Positions 1-10,916 are shown, numbered from the stretch's first letter. The stretch is DNA of 64,000 bases from Ailanthus altissimus (GCA_946807835.1 OX327697.1:13650001-13714000), one strand, 5' to 3'. The notes: generated by a model not told the origin, from the letters alone. A program made the numbers and translations.

Positions 1-410
1 GACCTGCATCGACAGAAATAGATCAGGGACAATAATTCGAGAACATATTTACGTAACTAGCATTTTCTGGCACGCAATTGCAACTCTTGCAACTATGCAG
101 TTACTAGTACATTCCCAGGTCTACGTCCTATTACAGACAAGGTTCCAACTTTTAGATTTTTGTTGAATATTATAACCAGCTTACATTTAGCTGTGCTAAC
201 ATTTAGCATTTATATCTCTCAGCGTAGGTAACTGTAGGCCCTTATCTAAACTTCTTTAGATCTGACCTGAACTTTTTTAGATCTACAATGTTCGTAACAT
301 TACATTGCATAATACCATATGAATAGGTATTAGCTATTCAATGGGAATGTACACTTATATAAAATACACAAGTATATGTATATTTGGGGATGGCATGTAA
401 GAACCGACCC
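1..410. repeat. Dispersed noncoding repeat, copy A (LTR-like)
   Basis: No coding frame is recognisable. The segment resembles 52146-52510 over its whole length: both contain CCTGCATCGA near the start, a shared CAGACAAGG block, paired CTAAACT/TTAGA blocks, and end with GGCATGTAAG or GGCACGTAAG. Such spaced similarity suggests the two are copies of one retrotransposon terminal region. The left end is cut by the window edge and the right end abuts a gypsy remnant, so the boundaries of the full repeat are unknown. Confidence 0.55.
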
Positions 411-429
411 TAACACTTACATTATACTC

Positions 430-746
430 ACCTGGAAAGTTTAACTTGTAGGTATTGTCATTGATCATTTCAATTACTTAAAATGGACCTCTCCCATTGG
501 ATGCAACTTAGAACTTCTTTGGGTTGGAATTCTTTCCTTTCGTATATGCAACCAATCACCAAGTTTAAATACAACCTTCTTAAACTTTATAATGATATTA
601 TTGATAGCGCGATAATTAATACACATCTCCCACAACCAATCCTTATTAAGCACAAGTAATATTGAAACCAGACAAGAACTCATGTTCTTATGCACATACC
701 TCTTCTCCATGAGCTCACTAACTTGCATTTGAAATTCTTTTTTCAC
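430..746 (-). pseudogene. Gypsy pol remnant: reverse transcriptase fused to integrase C-terminus by deletion
   Basis: The first half of this 90-residue frame matches the start of a Ty3/gypsy reverse transcriptase (VSELMEKRYVHKNMSSCLV, then CINYRAINN, which corresponds to the usual C-V/D-x-RAIN block). From about residue 60 it becomes the integrase C-terminal GDWLHIRKERIPTQRSSKL segment, which normally lies some 600 residues later. Below 474 another frame continues with the usual post-integrase INDNTYKLNFPGEYNV tail. The central reverse transcriptase, RNase H and integrase core are therefore deleted. What I see is the junction; that it arose from one deletion is inferred. Confidence 0.8.
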
Positions 747-1359
747 CTTTAAATTGCTTTCATTTTTGGAATTGATGCTTTGAGTATAAAGTAAATTTAA
801 TGTTCAATTTCCCTTATTGGTGGTAAAAATATGGGTATCCCTTTGGGAAATATATCATGAAAATCTTGTAAAAAGATAAATAATATCACTAGGCAAAATA
901 GGTGTTAAGTTTATTAGTACTAAAAACTCCATTCTCTTTCGTATATATACTCACTTATTTTCTTTCTTTTCTCTCAAATGAACTCTCAATTTCTTTTAAC
1001 CTTTTATTCGTGTACTCTTTCTTGTTTTCTATTGGCCTTTCTCACTTTTCTCTCATTTTCAAGTTCAGTCACTCTTTCTTTTTTCAATACACTCTTTTTT
1101 TTTTTATTCTCATTTGATCTTCGTAAACCTGTATAGAGGTTAGAGGTACAAGAGTGATTTGTCTCTTATCCATTCTAAATGTGTAATTATTTCTGACACC
1201 ACTATGCATTACACATTTATTGTATTGCCATGGTTGTCCCAACAGAATTTTCCTAGCATGCATAGGTACTATATCACATAAAACTTGATCTTTGTACCTA
1301 CCAATAAAGAACGAAACCAGTATCTGTTTACTTACTTTGACTTCTTCACATTTATTAAA

Positions 1360-1725
1360 TCATTGAAGATCATGTGGCCTTTGATGCTTTGTAGTAGGTA
1401 AATTTAGTTTTTCAACCAAACTAATGCTAGCCACATTTGTACAACTGCTCTTATCAATAATTTTACTACTGACCTTATTGTTGACATGGAATCTAGTATG
1501 AAAGATGTCAGATTGTACCTTCTCATCTTCTTTGATTTGTAAACTTAATTCACGGTTAGTAACAATCAACTCGCCATCTGCTGGGTATTCTATTCCATCA
1601 CTTGCATCTTCTAAAGTTGGCATAGGCTTCTCCTCTGACTTGCTTTCAATTTTAATGACATCATTATCTCTTAGAATCATTGCACTCTGATTTGGACTTT
1701 GAGATGCAATACGATCTTGTTTCAA
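1360..1725 (-). pseudogene. Gypsy aspartic protease region
   Basis: This is the retropepsin segment of a gypsy polyprotein. It contains EYPADGELIVTNRELSLQ, then FHTRFHVNNKVSSKIIDKSSCTNVAS and VEKLNLPTTKH, in the order expected upstream of reverse transcriptase. In this plant gypsy group the catalytic motif is usually IIDGGSCTN; here it reads IIDKSSCTN, keeping the catalytic Asp but with an altered following residue. The frame is open for 121 residues but flanking gag and pol are interrupted, so no working polyprotein is made. The same protease segment recurs at about 5560-5770 and about 47660-47930. Confidence 0.8.
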
Positions 1726-1739
1726 TGTTGCAACTTATT

Positions 1740-2700
1740 TGGCATCCTTAGAGAGCTCGGACTTAGATTTAGTTGATAGAGCTTTGACTTGTTTAGAGGC
1801 TAGTTTGTATGAGTTTGTTACAGTCGTGTTTGATCATCTTCTAACCATGTTTCTTTACCTTAAGTATTGGTCAACTTTGATGGCTTGGTGCACTATATCC
1901 GTCAACTCCATATAGTGATGCATCTTCACCACGTTCGTTGTCTTTCAGTTTGAGCCATGCAAGAACCTAGCCATAGTGGCTTTTCTGTCCTCTTCTACAC
2001 TTGCTCCAATCATAACAACCTCCATCTCTTTATAATATTCATCAGCGCTCTTGGATCCTCAAGTTAGACGCTGCAACTTATTGTACAACTCCCGATGGTA
2101 CTAGCTAGAAATGTAGCATCTTCTCATGATGGTTTTTATCTCGTTCCACATCACAACAGGCCATTCATGATTTCTCCTCCTTTCCTTTAATAATTGATCC
2201 CACCAAACAATAACATAACAATGAATTCAATTTCAGTCAATTTTACCTTTTTGGCCTCAGAGTAGTTGTGGCATTTGAAGATCATCTCCATCTTCATCTC
2301 CTATTCTAGATAAGCCTCGGGGTCATTTTTACCTTGGAAGGGTGGAATCTTCACCTTAATGTTTCCCAAGTCATCTCTTCACCTAGATTTTCCCCTCTTA
2401 ATGTCTCTATCTCTATATCCATGGCAAATTCTGCCTTGGTTTATTGGCGGTTTGTCTAGATCATCCAACTCCTTAACATCTCCCAATTTTACCCCTTGTT
2501 GCACTCACCTAGCTGGTTACCTAATGGGAGTGTTTGGATGTTGCCCCTTATTTTTCAACCTATCCATCCTCTCATGAATTTGCTCTAATTTAGTTCTTAT
2601 CACCAGCCTCAACTTGCCCAACAACACCTACAATGTTAAGTTTGGTTTGGTTGGTTGTTGTACCTTTTCAATTGAGTTTTCTTCTTGATTTTGTGACATA
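1740..2700 (-). pseudogene. Gypsy gag remnant
   Basis: Minus-strand fragments in shifting frames resemble the gag of this gypsy family. One stretch near 2340-2200 reads like WEKKMEMIFKCHNYSEAKKV followed by KLTEIEF, the usual capsid-like core after a KAYLEWE motif, and an upstream stretch near 2640-2540 reads LEQIHERMDRL. Stops and frameshifts break it throughout, so exact ends are uncertain. It lies in the correct position between the primer site and the protease. Confidence 0.6.
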
Positions 2701-3256
2701 TTAAAATCTGTAAAACATGGTTAATGACCTCACAAGCACTCTCTCATGTATTTCACCTAAGAAATTCACTCTCTCTCTTATGTTTGGCACTCAAATGGGT
2801 TTGTACTCTTATATTCTCACCACTCTCTTGCTTTATTTCCTCTTTAGTATCATCTAAAGTAAAGACAAAAGGAATTACGAATTTGATGAAATTAGGATTT
2901 TTTTTAACGCTGAATTGCACAAAATAAGTAAAATACACACTGGATGCTACAAAACTTTTAGTAACACTTCAACTAATTCAGAACTTTTTTTTTTTTGAAA
3001 TAAGAATGGTAAACCCAAAATTAATTGAATTTGAATTTTTCTCTACTACTTTTTTTTTAAATTTTTTGTCCTTTTTGTATGTAATACTAAATAACAGACT
3101 TGAACTAATTAAAGTGAAGAAACAGATAAAAGTTACAAGAAGAAACAAAGATGATAGTCTACAGACTCTATGGACTAAAATAAAATTGAGGATTTAAAAT
3201 AAAGAAAAAACTATGGAAATCAAAAGGATAGTTTAAGCCTGATTAGATCCTAAGAA

Positions 3257-3268
3257 GCTCTGATACCA
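3257..3268 (-). other. Primer binding site (initiator tRNA-Met type)
   Basis: On the minus strand this reads TGGTATCAGAGC, the classic plant primer site complementary to the 3' end of initiator methionine tRNA. It lies two bases inside the LTR end at 3271. It fixes the minus orientation of the element at 415-4196. Confidence 0.9.
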
Positions 3269-3270
3269 AA

Positions 3271-4196
3271 TGATGTGAACAAAGAAAAGTGAGATTTAGG
3301 GATCGTTCTAATTCAAATTTTAGTTAAACAAAAATAAGTATCTTGACCCGTTATCTATAATAGATAAGAACCAAAGGTATAAGAAGATTGTAGATGCCAC
3401 ACTCAAGATTGATATAAAGTTGTGAGTGATAAGTCTGAAAGAACATCACAAAATGAAATCTTGATAAGTTCTGAACAAAAGTTCTCTGAAGAACTTAAGA
3501 GAAAACTCTCATAAATATTATTTCATAATTCTATCGTCTACTAATTCTTTCAATCCCCATAGTATTTATAGAGACCACATGAGATGTCAAGTTACAACTT
3601 TCAAACTTAAATTTCAAACTTACAACAATCCTTACACTCAAAATCTAAAAATACATCTATCAAAACCAATGCAACAAACTTTCAGCTACCCTCACACCCA
3701 AAAGTTCACAATTATAACTAACACAACAATTATAATTACAAAAATCAAACATAATCTCTATTAATTTAACACGCACGTTGCTAAGTCTTAAATTTGAAAG
3801 AAAAGTCTTCAATTCTAGCAAAGATGCCAAGCTTTACCTATTAAGTGTCTGATTTCCTTCTCAACTAAAGTCTTAAATTCTAGCAAATATGTCAAGTTTC
3901 ACTTACTAAGTGTCTAACTTTATTTCTTAACTTTCTCTAAAAAGCTAAGAAACTTGTGCTGTAAAACTTAGAATTCCATAGTTGTCCTTGAAATCTATTT
4001 TCTCACTTTGATATTTTCACTCCACTGTAAATGCACCAATTCTAGAAGATTAGTGACTTAAATATAGCATGAAATTATAATATGCTCAATCAGCCAATTT
4101 AATGCCATTTTCATTTTCTTGGTTCTTACCCTTGCCATTGGACTCCTATGGCTGCTCAATGGACCTTGAGAAGTTTTGGCAGTCTAGTTCTCATAA
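3271..4196 (-). repeat. 5' LTR of minus-strand gypsy element
   Basis: On the minus strand the LTR ends in TTCACATCA two bases before the primer site. It carries a TATAAATAC box near 3570, and aligns with the LTRs at 6743-7502, 10196-11350 and the split LTR at 39768/46028 through shared blocks (for example GATAAGAACC, GAGTGATAAGT, GATAAGTTCTGA and GAAAACTCT on the plus strand). Near its 5' end, around 4110-4060, a coding tail VRTKKMKMALNWLIEHI is readable on the minus strand, which is the C-terminus of pol extending into the LTR. The outer boundary at 4196 is set by comparison and is approximate. Confidence 0.75.
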
Positions 4197-4318
4197 AAAA
4201 TCCAATTTGATTTTATGTGAAAACGGGAGTGAAAGTTGAGTGAATCATTCTTTGAGTAAAACATGTGAGGGAGTGTGTGAGGTTTATTTTTCTTTTCTAA
4301 CTTTATTTTGTAGCAAAC

Positions 4319-4505
4319 ATGTCAGACAATAAGGACAAAAATTATTCTGGAGGTGCCTCGGAAGAGGTTGATCCAAATTTTCTCATGGAAGCTTTAATAG
4401 GTTAGATTAGAAGAGTGTTGGAAATGGAGATAGAGTAGGTTCATGAACAGATAGATTAGGTAGAGAATGCACGTGTGGAGTAGCCATAAAACGTTTCTAA
4501 TGTGC

Positions 4506-4541
<36 letters not shown>

Positions 4542-5440
4542 AAGAAAGTTCAACCTAGGGAAGTGAAGTTGAAAAGGTATTATGAGGATGGTTTTGATGC
4601 AAAAGATGATTGGGAGTCAATTATTGATAATAATAGATATGGTGGATGGTTTAGAAAAGCTAAGAATTGGGAAGATAATAACTTGGGTAGTATTAAGATG
4701 AAGATTTTTCCATTTAAAGGCAGAAATAATCCCAAAGCTTACATTGAGTAGAGAAGAAAATATAATTAGTATTTCATTGTCACAATTATTTTAAGCTTAA
4801 AAAGATAAAACTTGCAGCCATTGAATTTTTCAATTTTGTGATTGTTTGGTAGGATCAACTAGTGTTAAATAGGAAGAGAAATAGAGAGCATCTAATAGAG
4901 ACTTGAGAGGAAATAAAAACTGTGATGAGATGTTTGTTCCAAGCCATTATTTACCGTGAGTTTTACCAAAAATTATAAAGTCTTAGACAAGGTAATCAAA
5001 GTATGGAGGATTATTATATGGAGATGAAAATCTTTGTGATCCAAGCGAATGAATATGAGGACCGAGAGGCTACTAAGGCTAGGTTTTTTGTTGGTTCAAA
5101 CAAAAAAATTGCTAATTTGATGGAATTGCAACATTATGTGGAATTAGAAGATATGGTGTACATGGCTATCAAAATTAAGAACCAACTTAAGAATAGGGGT
5201 AGCATTACATGGCAAAAACCTAGCTCGAGTTCATCTCAGAGGCTGAATTTTATAAAGAAAATGGAGAAGCAAGCTACTGGCAAGTCTAAAATCAAGCAAA
5301 AACTAGAAGCAAATAGCTATGAAAATCAAGGTGAACCTGATTCTTCCACTACTCAGAATCATGATATTAAGTGTTTTAAATGCCAAGGTAGGGTTCACAT
5401 AATGACCCAATCTCCAAACAAAAGATTTATGATATTGTGA
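4319..5440 (+). pseudogene. Gypsy gag with CCHC knuckle remnant
   Basis: The reading begins MSDNKDKNYSGGASEEVD at 4319 and is broken by several stops, including TAG codons near 4403 and 4435. A readable block at 4540-4750 contains YYEDGFDAKDDWESIIDNNR and ends FKGRNNPKAYIE, the conserved start of the gag core. A second block (5003-5440) has MEDYYMEMKIFVIQANEYED and ends at a damaged zinc knuckle, CFKCQGRVHIMTQSPNKR, in which the third and fourth ligands (His and Cys of CCHC) are displaced or lost. A GA microsatellite at 4509-4537 interrupts the N-terminal part. The protein would form retrotransposon particles if intact; here it is dead. Confidence 0.75.
4509..4537. repeat. (GA)n microsatellite
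   Basis: A run of about 14 GA units lies inside the gag remnant, followed by AAAGAAAGAAAG. It translates to alternating Arg-Glu in the reading frame and is probably a later expansion. Confidence 0.95.
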
Positions 5441-5800
5441 GATAATGGTGAGATTGAATCCGATGACGAAGATGACACCAAATCTATGCCATCATTGGCG
5501 GACGTGGATGATGAGGAGTATGTTATTCAAGATAAATTTTTTATTACAATGAGAGCTCTAAGTATACAGGTCAAAGAAGATGACGAACTGCAATGAGAAA
5601 ACATCTTTCAAATTAGATGCCACGTGCAAAACAAGGTATGTAGTGTGATTATTGATATGGGTTGTTGTACCAACGTTGTTAGCACTACATAGGTGGAGGA
5701 ATTAAGGCTGCCAATAATTAAATATTCTCGAGTTTACAAGTTGCAATGGCTCAATGATAGTAGTCAGGTGAGGTTTACTAAACAGGTGTTAGTTTTTTTT
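5441..5800 (+). pseudogene. Gypsy aspartic protease region
   Basis: Following a TGA at the end of gag, the same frame continues with an acidic stretch (DNGEIESDDEDDTKSMPSL), then ALSIQVKEDDELQ, a stop, ENIFQIRCHVQNKVCSVIID and CCTNVVSTT. This is the protease of the same family as 1360-1725. The catalytic IID is kept but the following Gly-Gly is replaced by Met-Gly. At least two stops interrupt it. Between 5800 and 6250 only stop-rich linker sequence can be seen. Confidence 0.75.
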
Positions 5801-6269
5801 CTGCATCAAAAAATATAAAAATGAAGTTTTGTGTGATGTAGTTCTGATGCAAGCTACACACTTGTTGTTAGGCCAAACACGACATTTTGATTAGCGTGTT
5901 GCGCAAGATGGTTTCACCAACAAGTACTCATTTTTGCTTAATCATAGGACAATCACTCTAATCCCTTTGTCACCAAAGCAGGTCTATGAAGATCAAGTAT
6001 ATTTACAAATAGAGCGTAATCAAAAGAAAGTGAGAAAAAGAAAACAAGTGAAAACCTAAAAGAAAAAAGAAAGTGGCCAAGAAAAATGATAGAGAAATCA
6101 AGATGATAAATTCAGCCATTGAGAGAAAGCAGAGAGAAAAATAAATTTCTATGCAAAAGCAAGTGAAATAAAAGGGTGATGTTTTTAAATCAACTAATGC
6201 TTGTACTTTTATACAAAGTAGTGTATTTAACCACTAATTAACTTGACGCATCATTGCCTAGTTCAGTTA

Positions 6270-6742
6270 TTTCTCTTTTGCAGGAGTTCAATGTTGTCTT
6301 TCCCGAGGAGGTTCCACATGGTTTACTTACTTATTCGAGGAATTAAACGTCAAATTGATTTTATGCCCAGTGCTTCCATTCCAAACCAACCAGCTTATTG
6401 AAGCAATCCCAAAGAGACAATAGAGTTATAAATGCAGGTTAGTTAATTGATGAAAAATGGGTACATAAGAGAAAGTATGAGTTCGTGTGCTGTGCTGGTG
6501 ATTTTGATTCCTAAGAAGGATAGGATGTGGAGAATATGTGTTAATTATTGAACAATCAACAATATAATGATAAAGTATCGTCATCTTATTCCTCACTTAG
6601 ATGATATGTTAGAAGAACTTCATGGTGCTTGTGTATTTTCTGAGATTGATTTAAAGAGTGGATATCATTAAATAAAAATGAATGAAGGTGATGAATGGAA
6701 AACTATTTTTAAAACAAAATATGGTTTATATGAGTGGTTAGT
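6270..6742 (+). pseudogene. Gypsy reverse transcriptase, N-terminal part
   Basis: Several frames together give the expected start of gypsy reverse transcriptase: QEFNVVFPEEVPHGL, then a region with KYRH-like and SEIDLKSGYH-like words, and finally the DEWKTIFKTKYGLYEWLV block. Stops and frameshifts occur every few dozen codons. The last codons (GAG TGG TTA GT) are separated from the next expected motif (MPLGLTNA) by the solo LTR at 6743-7502. Confidence 0.75.
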
Positions 6743-7502
6743 AATTAATGTGAACCCCATAAAGAAAAGTGAGACCTGACGCTCAATAAAGTTTTTTTAC
6801 CAAGTATTATTCTAATTCAAAGTCACAAATTAATAAAAATAAGGACCTTGACCCATTATCTATTTAGAGATAAGAACCAAAAGTATAAAAAAAGGAGTTG
6901 ATGCCATACTTAAGATAGATGAGAAATGTTGTGAGTGATAAGTCAAGGATGGACCCACAAGATGAAATATTGATAAGTTCTGAAAATTTCTTTGAAGAAC
7001 CAATAGAAAACTCTCAATAATATTAATGTCATAAACTATTTTACTTCTCATCCCTTATGGTATTTATAGATACCACTTGGGATGCCAAGCATTCTTTATA
7101 ACTTCCAAAGTTTAATAATAAATGAAATAAGAAATTGACTGTTAAACTTCTAACTACTATCAAGATAAGTAAATTTAGTAGTAAATACAACTATTATGAT
7201 AAATGTATTTGCATGCCCCTAACATGACTTCTTATCTTCTTCTTGGGCTTTCATCACATGGGCTGATGCTGGCATTGTCTGATTATGATGTCCATTATAA
7301 AGAAACTGAAATAACATTGACAAAGCATTGATCTTTTTGAATACTCAAATTTGAAAAATTAATGTCTTTAACAAAACATGAATTTGAGATGTGCTCAATC
7401 AGCCTATTTAACGCTTTCTTTATTTTTTTAGATCTTACCTTTGTCTTTGGATCCCTATGAATGCTCAACGGATCTTGTAAAGCTTTAGCAATCTGATTTG
7501 CA
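6743..7502 (-). mobile_element. Solo gypsy LTR inserted in reverse transcriptase, flanked by TTAGT
   Basis: The 760-bp insert separates two halves of a reverse transcriptase motif. TTAGT occurs immediately before it (6738-6742) and after it (7503-7507), as expected for a 5-bp target duplication. On the minus strand it starts TGCAAATCAG and ends near TTCACATTAATT, so the 3' terminus is slightly altered from the family ending. It aligns with the LTR at 3271-4196. A pol C-terminal coding tail (VRSKKIKKALNRLIEHI) is readable on the minus strand near 7430-7380. No internal domain remains, so it arose by LTR-LTR recombination (inferred). Confidence 0.8.
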
Positions 7503-7734
7503 TTAGTTATGCCACTTGGATTAACTAATGCACTGAGTACTTTTATGCAATTAATGTACCATGTCTTGCATGCTTTTATAGGCAGATTTGTTATTGTTTA
7601 TTTTGATGATATTCTCATTTATAGCAAAAACTTGGATGAACATGTTGTGCTTTTTAATTCAGTATTGGATGTACCTAGAAAAGAAAAGTTATTTGCTAAC
7701 TTGAAGTAATGCACCTTTGCACCGATAAGCTTGT
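7503..7734 (+). pseudogene. Gypsy reverse transcriptase, catalytic part
   Basis: The frame gives [20 protein letters not shown], then [20 protein letters not shown] and [12 protein letters not shown] is the catalytic reverse transcriptase box of Ty3/gypsy elements (the usual YxDD), and is intact here. A TAA follows NLK, then CTFAP-like sequence leads to ATAAGCTTGT, where the solo LTR 7735-9304 interrupts. Without the split the next residues would be the FLDF strand found at 9310. Confidence 0.85.
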
Positions 7735-9304
7735 CGATGAACACATGAAAATGTATATTTATTAAGAGATTCAATAAACCTTTTTATGTCACTAATTTTA
7801 GCATTTTTGTACTTTTAGCTTGAAATAAAGTGTTCTCCTTAAATTGTGATTAATGAATGTTATTTCTACAGGTTTAGGTTAAATGAACATAACTCTCAAT
7901 GTAAAAATCAAAATAAAGAAATTCTTGAACCTGGAGTAACATGACTCAATCTTACACAAGCTTGAAGAATAGTTGAAAAGCCAAATCCAACATGTTATGG
8001 GCCAAAAATTGAGATACAATAGAATCGGGCTACAACTTCCGCTTAGCTTGACCCTACTCACGTATTTGGATCATATCTCACAAAATACATACCCGATTGG
8101 TATAATTCTTGAATCTATGAAATAATGACTTAATTATTAATAATTCTTTTTGTTGATGGTAAATTCTAAATCAGTCGTTATCATGGACCAAATTGTCTTG
8201 CAAGTGGGTAAAAGGGTTGTTGGCCTAAATATGATGTATCTTTGGAATATTTCCCATATCTCATCGGATACTCATCCGATTTGTATGAACCTGGTGCCTA
8301 TAGAAAGAAGAGACAACATTCTACAACTTTCATGTTGGCCATAAAAGCTACATCGGTCATTTACATTATCAAAAAGATACTGCAAGTGGGTGAATGAGTT
8401 ATTAGCCTAAAATTATTGAAGATTGATGTCACACATAACATATTTCCATTCATTGCCTATATAAGGATACTCTTAGGACGATTTTAACATTAGATAATTC
8501 TCTCTTATTTTCTTCTCATTAACATGCATTGTAATCTAGGCTAGATTTCTTGGCAAAGCTAAGAAATAAACTTTTATGTGTAATAAATCTACTTCTATGC
8601 TTTAATTCGTTGTTAAGAGCTACAAATGTTTGTAAGTTTGGTTTTGATTAAACTCTTATCTATTTTATTTTTTTATAATCCAGAGGTTATAATTCTCATG
8701 TCTCATATATGTTCAATCATGCTTTTCTTATGTGATTCTTGTTAAATTATAATTGTTATTGGTTACATTATTTTATATGTTAATCTTTTACTGCAATATT
8801 GTCAATTAATATATTGTCGATCTTGGATAACATGTAAAGGCAATAAATGTTTGATATTCAAGTTGATCTTTTACTGCAATATTGTCAAAATGATATATTA
8901 TCGATCTTAGATAACTTGTATAAATGAACATGATTTGTGTTAATATTTGCAAAAGAGTTTAGTTATATCAAATGCATGTGTTATCAAATGTGCTATATTT
9001 TACATATTTTTCGATTGATTGTTTAGATGTAAAACTGTCAATGGAGTTATAAACATTGAATCAAAGTGTATAGTAGATTTATAAAGCATAATTGTGATTC
9101 TCAAAGCCTTGTTTAAATCATCATAAGATATTTTTCTCAATTCATAGACAATTCTATCTCATCCACTTAAATCAATTAATTATTTTTATCCTTTGCTACT
9201 ATTTTAATATTTTACTTCACCAACCTATTTTATCAAAAGCTTCCTCGTGGGATCGACATTTTAATCTATACTGCGATAGCCACATTATATTTTGAGCGTA
9301 AACA
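7735..9304 (+). mobile_element. Solo LTR with perfect CTTGT target duplication
   Basis: This 1570-bp block lies between two identical copies of CTTGT (7730-7734 and 9305-9309). Removing it and one CTTGT rejoins the reverse transcriptase frame exactly, so both ends are fixed by the host gene. It starts CGATGAACAC and ends GCGTAAACA; the first base was probably T, giving the usual TG...CA ends. A TATA box (TATATAAGG) lies at about 8459, so the LTR is in plus orientation. No coding region is visible. It does not resemble the other LTRs in this window. Confidence 0.85.
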
Positions 9305-9950
9305 CTTGTGTTTCTTGATTTTACTATGAGTGCAGAAGGAATACAGGTTGATGAAGAAAAGATCTACGTGATTCAAGAATGGCAGAGTCCCACGAGTGTA
9401 GGTCATGTTCGTAGTTTTCATAGACTCGCTAGTTTTTACAGGAGGTTTGTGAAAGTCATTAGTAGCATCACCGTACTGCTTACCAAAGTCATCAAGAAGA
9501 ATGTTGGATTCAAATGGGGAGACGAAAAAGAAAAGGCATTCTAATTGATCAAGGAAAAATTAACTCATGTTCTTTACTTGCTTTGCCTGATTTTTTTTTT
9601 AAAACATTTGAAATTGAGTGTCATGCTTCAAGTATGAGTGTAGGCCCAGTTCTTGTGTAAAGAGAAAGACTAATTGCATATTTTAGCGAGCAATTTAGCG
9701 GGATAGTTTAAATTATAAAGAATTGTATGCGTTGATTCGAGCATTAGAAACATGGCAACACTATCTTTAGCCTAAGTAGTTTGTGGTTCACACCGGTCAT
9801 GAGTCCTTGAAGCATTTGAAAGGCCAACACAAGTTGAATAGGAGACATGCATGATAGGTGGAATTCATTGAGACATTTCCATGTCATCCGATACAATTAA
9901 GATAAGGAAACCATTATTGTTGATACATGTGCTTGAAGGTACGTATTAAT
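9305..9950 (+). pseudogene. Gypsy reverse transcriptase end and RNase H remnant
   Basis: At 9310-9540 the frame reads FLDFTMSAEGIQVDEEKIYV, then WQSPTSVGHVRSFHRLASFY and RFVKVISSI, and ends KNVGFKWGDEKEKAF, the thumb and connection region. After a TAA, further words of RNase H follow in mixed frames up to about 9900: FEIECHASSMSVGPVL-like near 9605, then HYLYPKQFVVHT-like near 9770, then a KHLKGQHKLNRRHA-like stretch near 9810. It is degenerate but in the expected order. Confidence 0.75.
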
Positions 9951-10195
9951 TTATACTCTTGTTTCAAAATTACTTGGTTTTGAGTACATTAAAGAATTGT
10001 ACCCTTTAGAACACGATTTTTTGTGAAGAGTTTTGGGCTTGTGAGAAAAACGCAGTGGGTAAGTTTTTTTAGGCACAAGGGTCTCTTGTTTCGGAAAATA
10101 AATTGTGTGTGTCAAATTACTTTTTGCGTGATTTGTTAATAATCTCATTGTAGAGGGTTATTAGGACACTTTGGATTTGCTAAAATCTTAGCCGT
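9951..10195 (+). pseudogene. Gypsy integrase N-terminal (zinc finger) region
   Basis: Fragments of the linker and the HHCC region lead to GLLGHFGFAKILAV-like sequence just before 10196. In intact members the next words are the helix ending EHFYWPHMKRDVE, which here appears at 11360 after the solo LTR 10196-11350. Upstream words are badly mutated and I could not define individual zinc ligands. Confidence 0.6.
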
Positions 10196-10240
10196 TGATG
10201 TGAACTAGACTACCAAAGCTTTACAAGGTCCATTGAGCAT

Positions 10241-10516
10241 CCATGGGGATCTAAAAAAATGAATGAAGTATTGAATAGACTAATTGAGCATATCTTAATT
10301 TCATGTTATGTTCAAGATACTATTCTGCCAGAATTTAATATTCAAGATTATCAATACTTTGTCCTTGCATTAACAAAGAAGAGAAATGCTCAAAATATTT
10401 CAAGGGTAACTTTGGAATTCTTAGTTTTACAGCATAAGATTCTAAGCATTCTAGAAAAAGTTAAGAAAGAAAATCAGTACCACTCTAAAACTTTGATTTC
10501 CTACAAATTCAAGTAG
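10241..10516 (+). CDS. Pol C-terminal tail encoded inside the LTR
   Basis: The LTR keeps an open frame reading RSKKMNEVLNRLIEHI and onward to a TAG at 10514-10516, about 85 residues from the first ATG at 10259. The same tail is readable in the other three LTRs of this family, in each case just after the LTR start, where it would continue the pol frame coming from the internal region. Intact plant gypsy polyproteins of this group end in a basic motif of the type ITRARAKKFKEALNGLIQ, so this is the expected C-terminus. On its own in a solo LTR it has no start signal I can identify and is probably not translated. Confidence 0.6.
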   Translation, partial: PWGSKKMNEVLNRLIEHILISCYVQDTILPEFNIQDYQYFVLALTKKRNAQNISRVTLEFLVLQHKILSILEKVKKENQYHSKTLISYKFK

Positions 10517-10774
10517 TCAGTAGCAAAGTTGACATACTTGCAAAAATTAAAGATTTCTTTCAATTCAAGAACATGCTAGTTGAATTAATAGAAATTAAGT
10601 TTAAATTTTACAATTGTATTTGTTATACTAGTAGTATTTGTTGACTTTTAGTATTGGGTAGCTGTAAGTTTGTTTCATTTGTTTTGATAGCTGTATTTTT
10701 AGACTTTGAGTATAAGGGTAGTTGTAAGTTTGAAATTTAAGTAAAAGTTGTAACTTGACATCCTATGTGATCTT

Positions 10775-10782
10775 TATAAATA
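10775..10782 (+). promoter_or_regulatory. LTR TATA box
   Basis: TATAAATA occurs about 60 bp before the foreign rRNA block in the LTR. The same box is found at the equivalent place in the LTR at 3271-4196 (minus strand, near 3570), which supports its being the LTR promoter. Confidence 0.6.
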
Positions 10783-10916
10783 GTATAGCCAATGATAGAT
10801 CTTATAGAACACATAATATAGAATTCATGAAATAATCCCCTCCATCCACGGGAGCTAATCTCCATAACGATTCGAGAAAAATAAAAATGCAAGTAAGGGA
10901 GGGACGCTGATGCGTG

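Larger units (their letters stand above)
415..3270 (-). mobile_element. Degenerate, internally deleted Ty3/gypsy element (internal region)
   Basis: Read on the minus strand, the order is primer binding site (3257-3268), gag-like sequence (about 2700-1740), aspartic protease (1725-1360), then a short reverse transcriptase piece joined to the end of integrase (746-430). This is normal gag-pol order with most of pol removed. The 5' LTR is the minus-oriented repeat at 3271-4196. The 3' LTR is missing: the element stops at about 415 where another repeat begins. Many stops and frameshifts are present, so it is dead. It belongs to the same broad family as the elements at 4.2-13 kb and 46-48 kb. Confidence 0.8.

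Noticed and set aside
902..1117. Open frame of 71 residues, Phe/Leu-rich, resembling a membrane protein
   Set aside because: It is the antisense of a low-complexity, charged part of the gypsy remnant; T-rich DNA gives Phe/Leu by chance.
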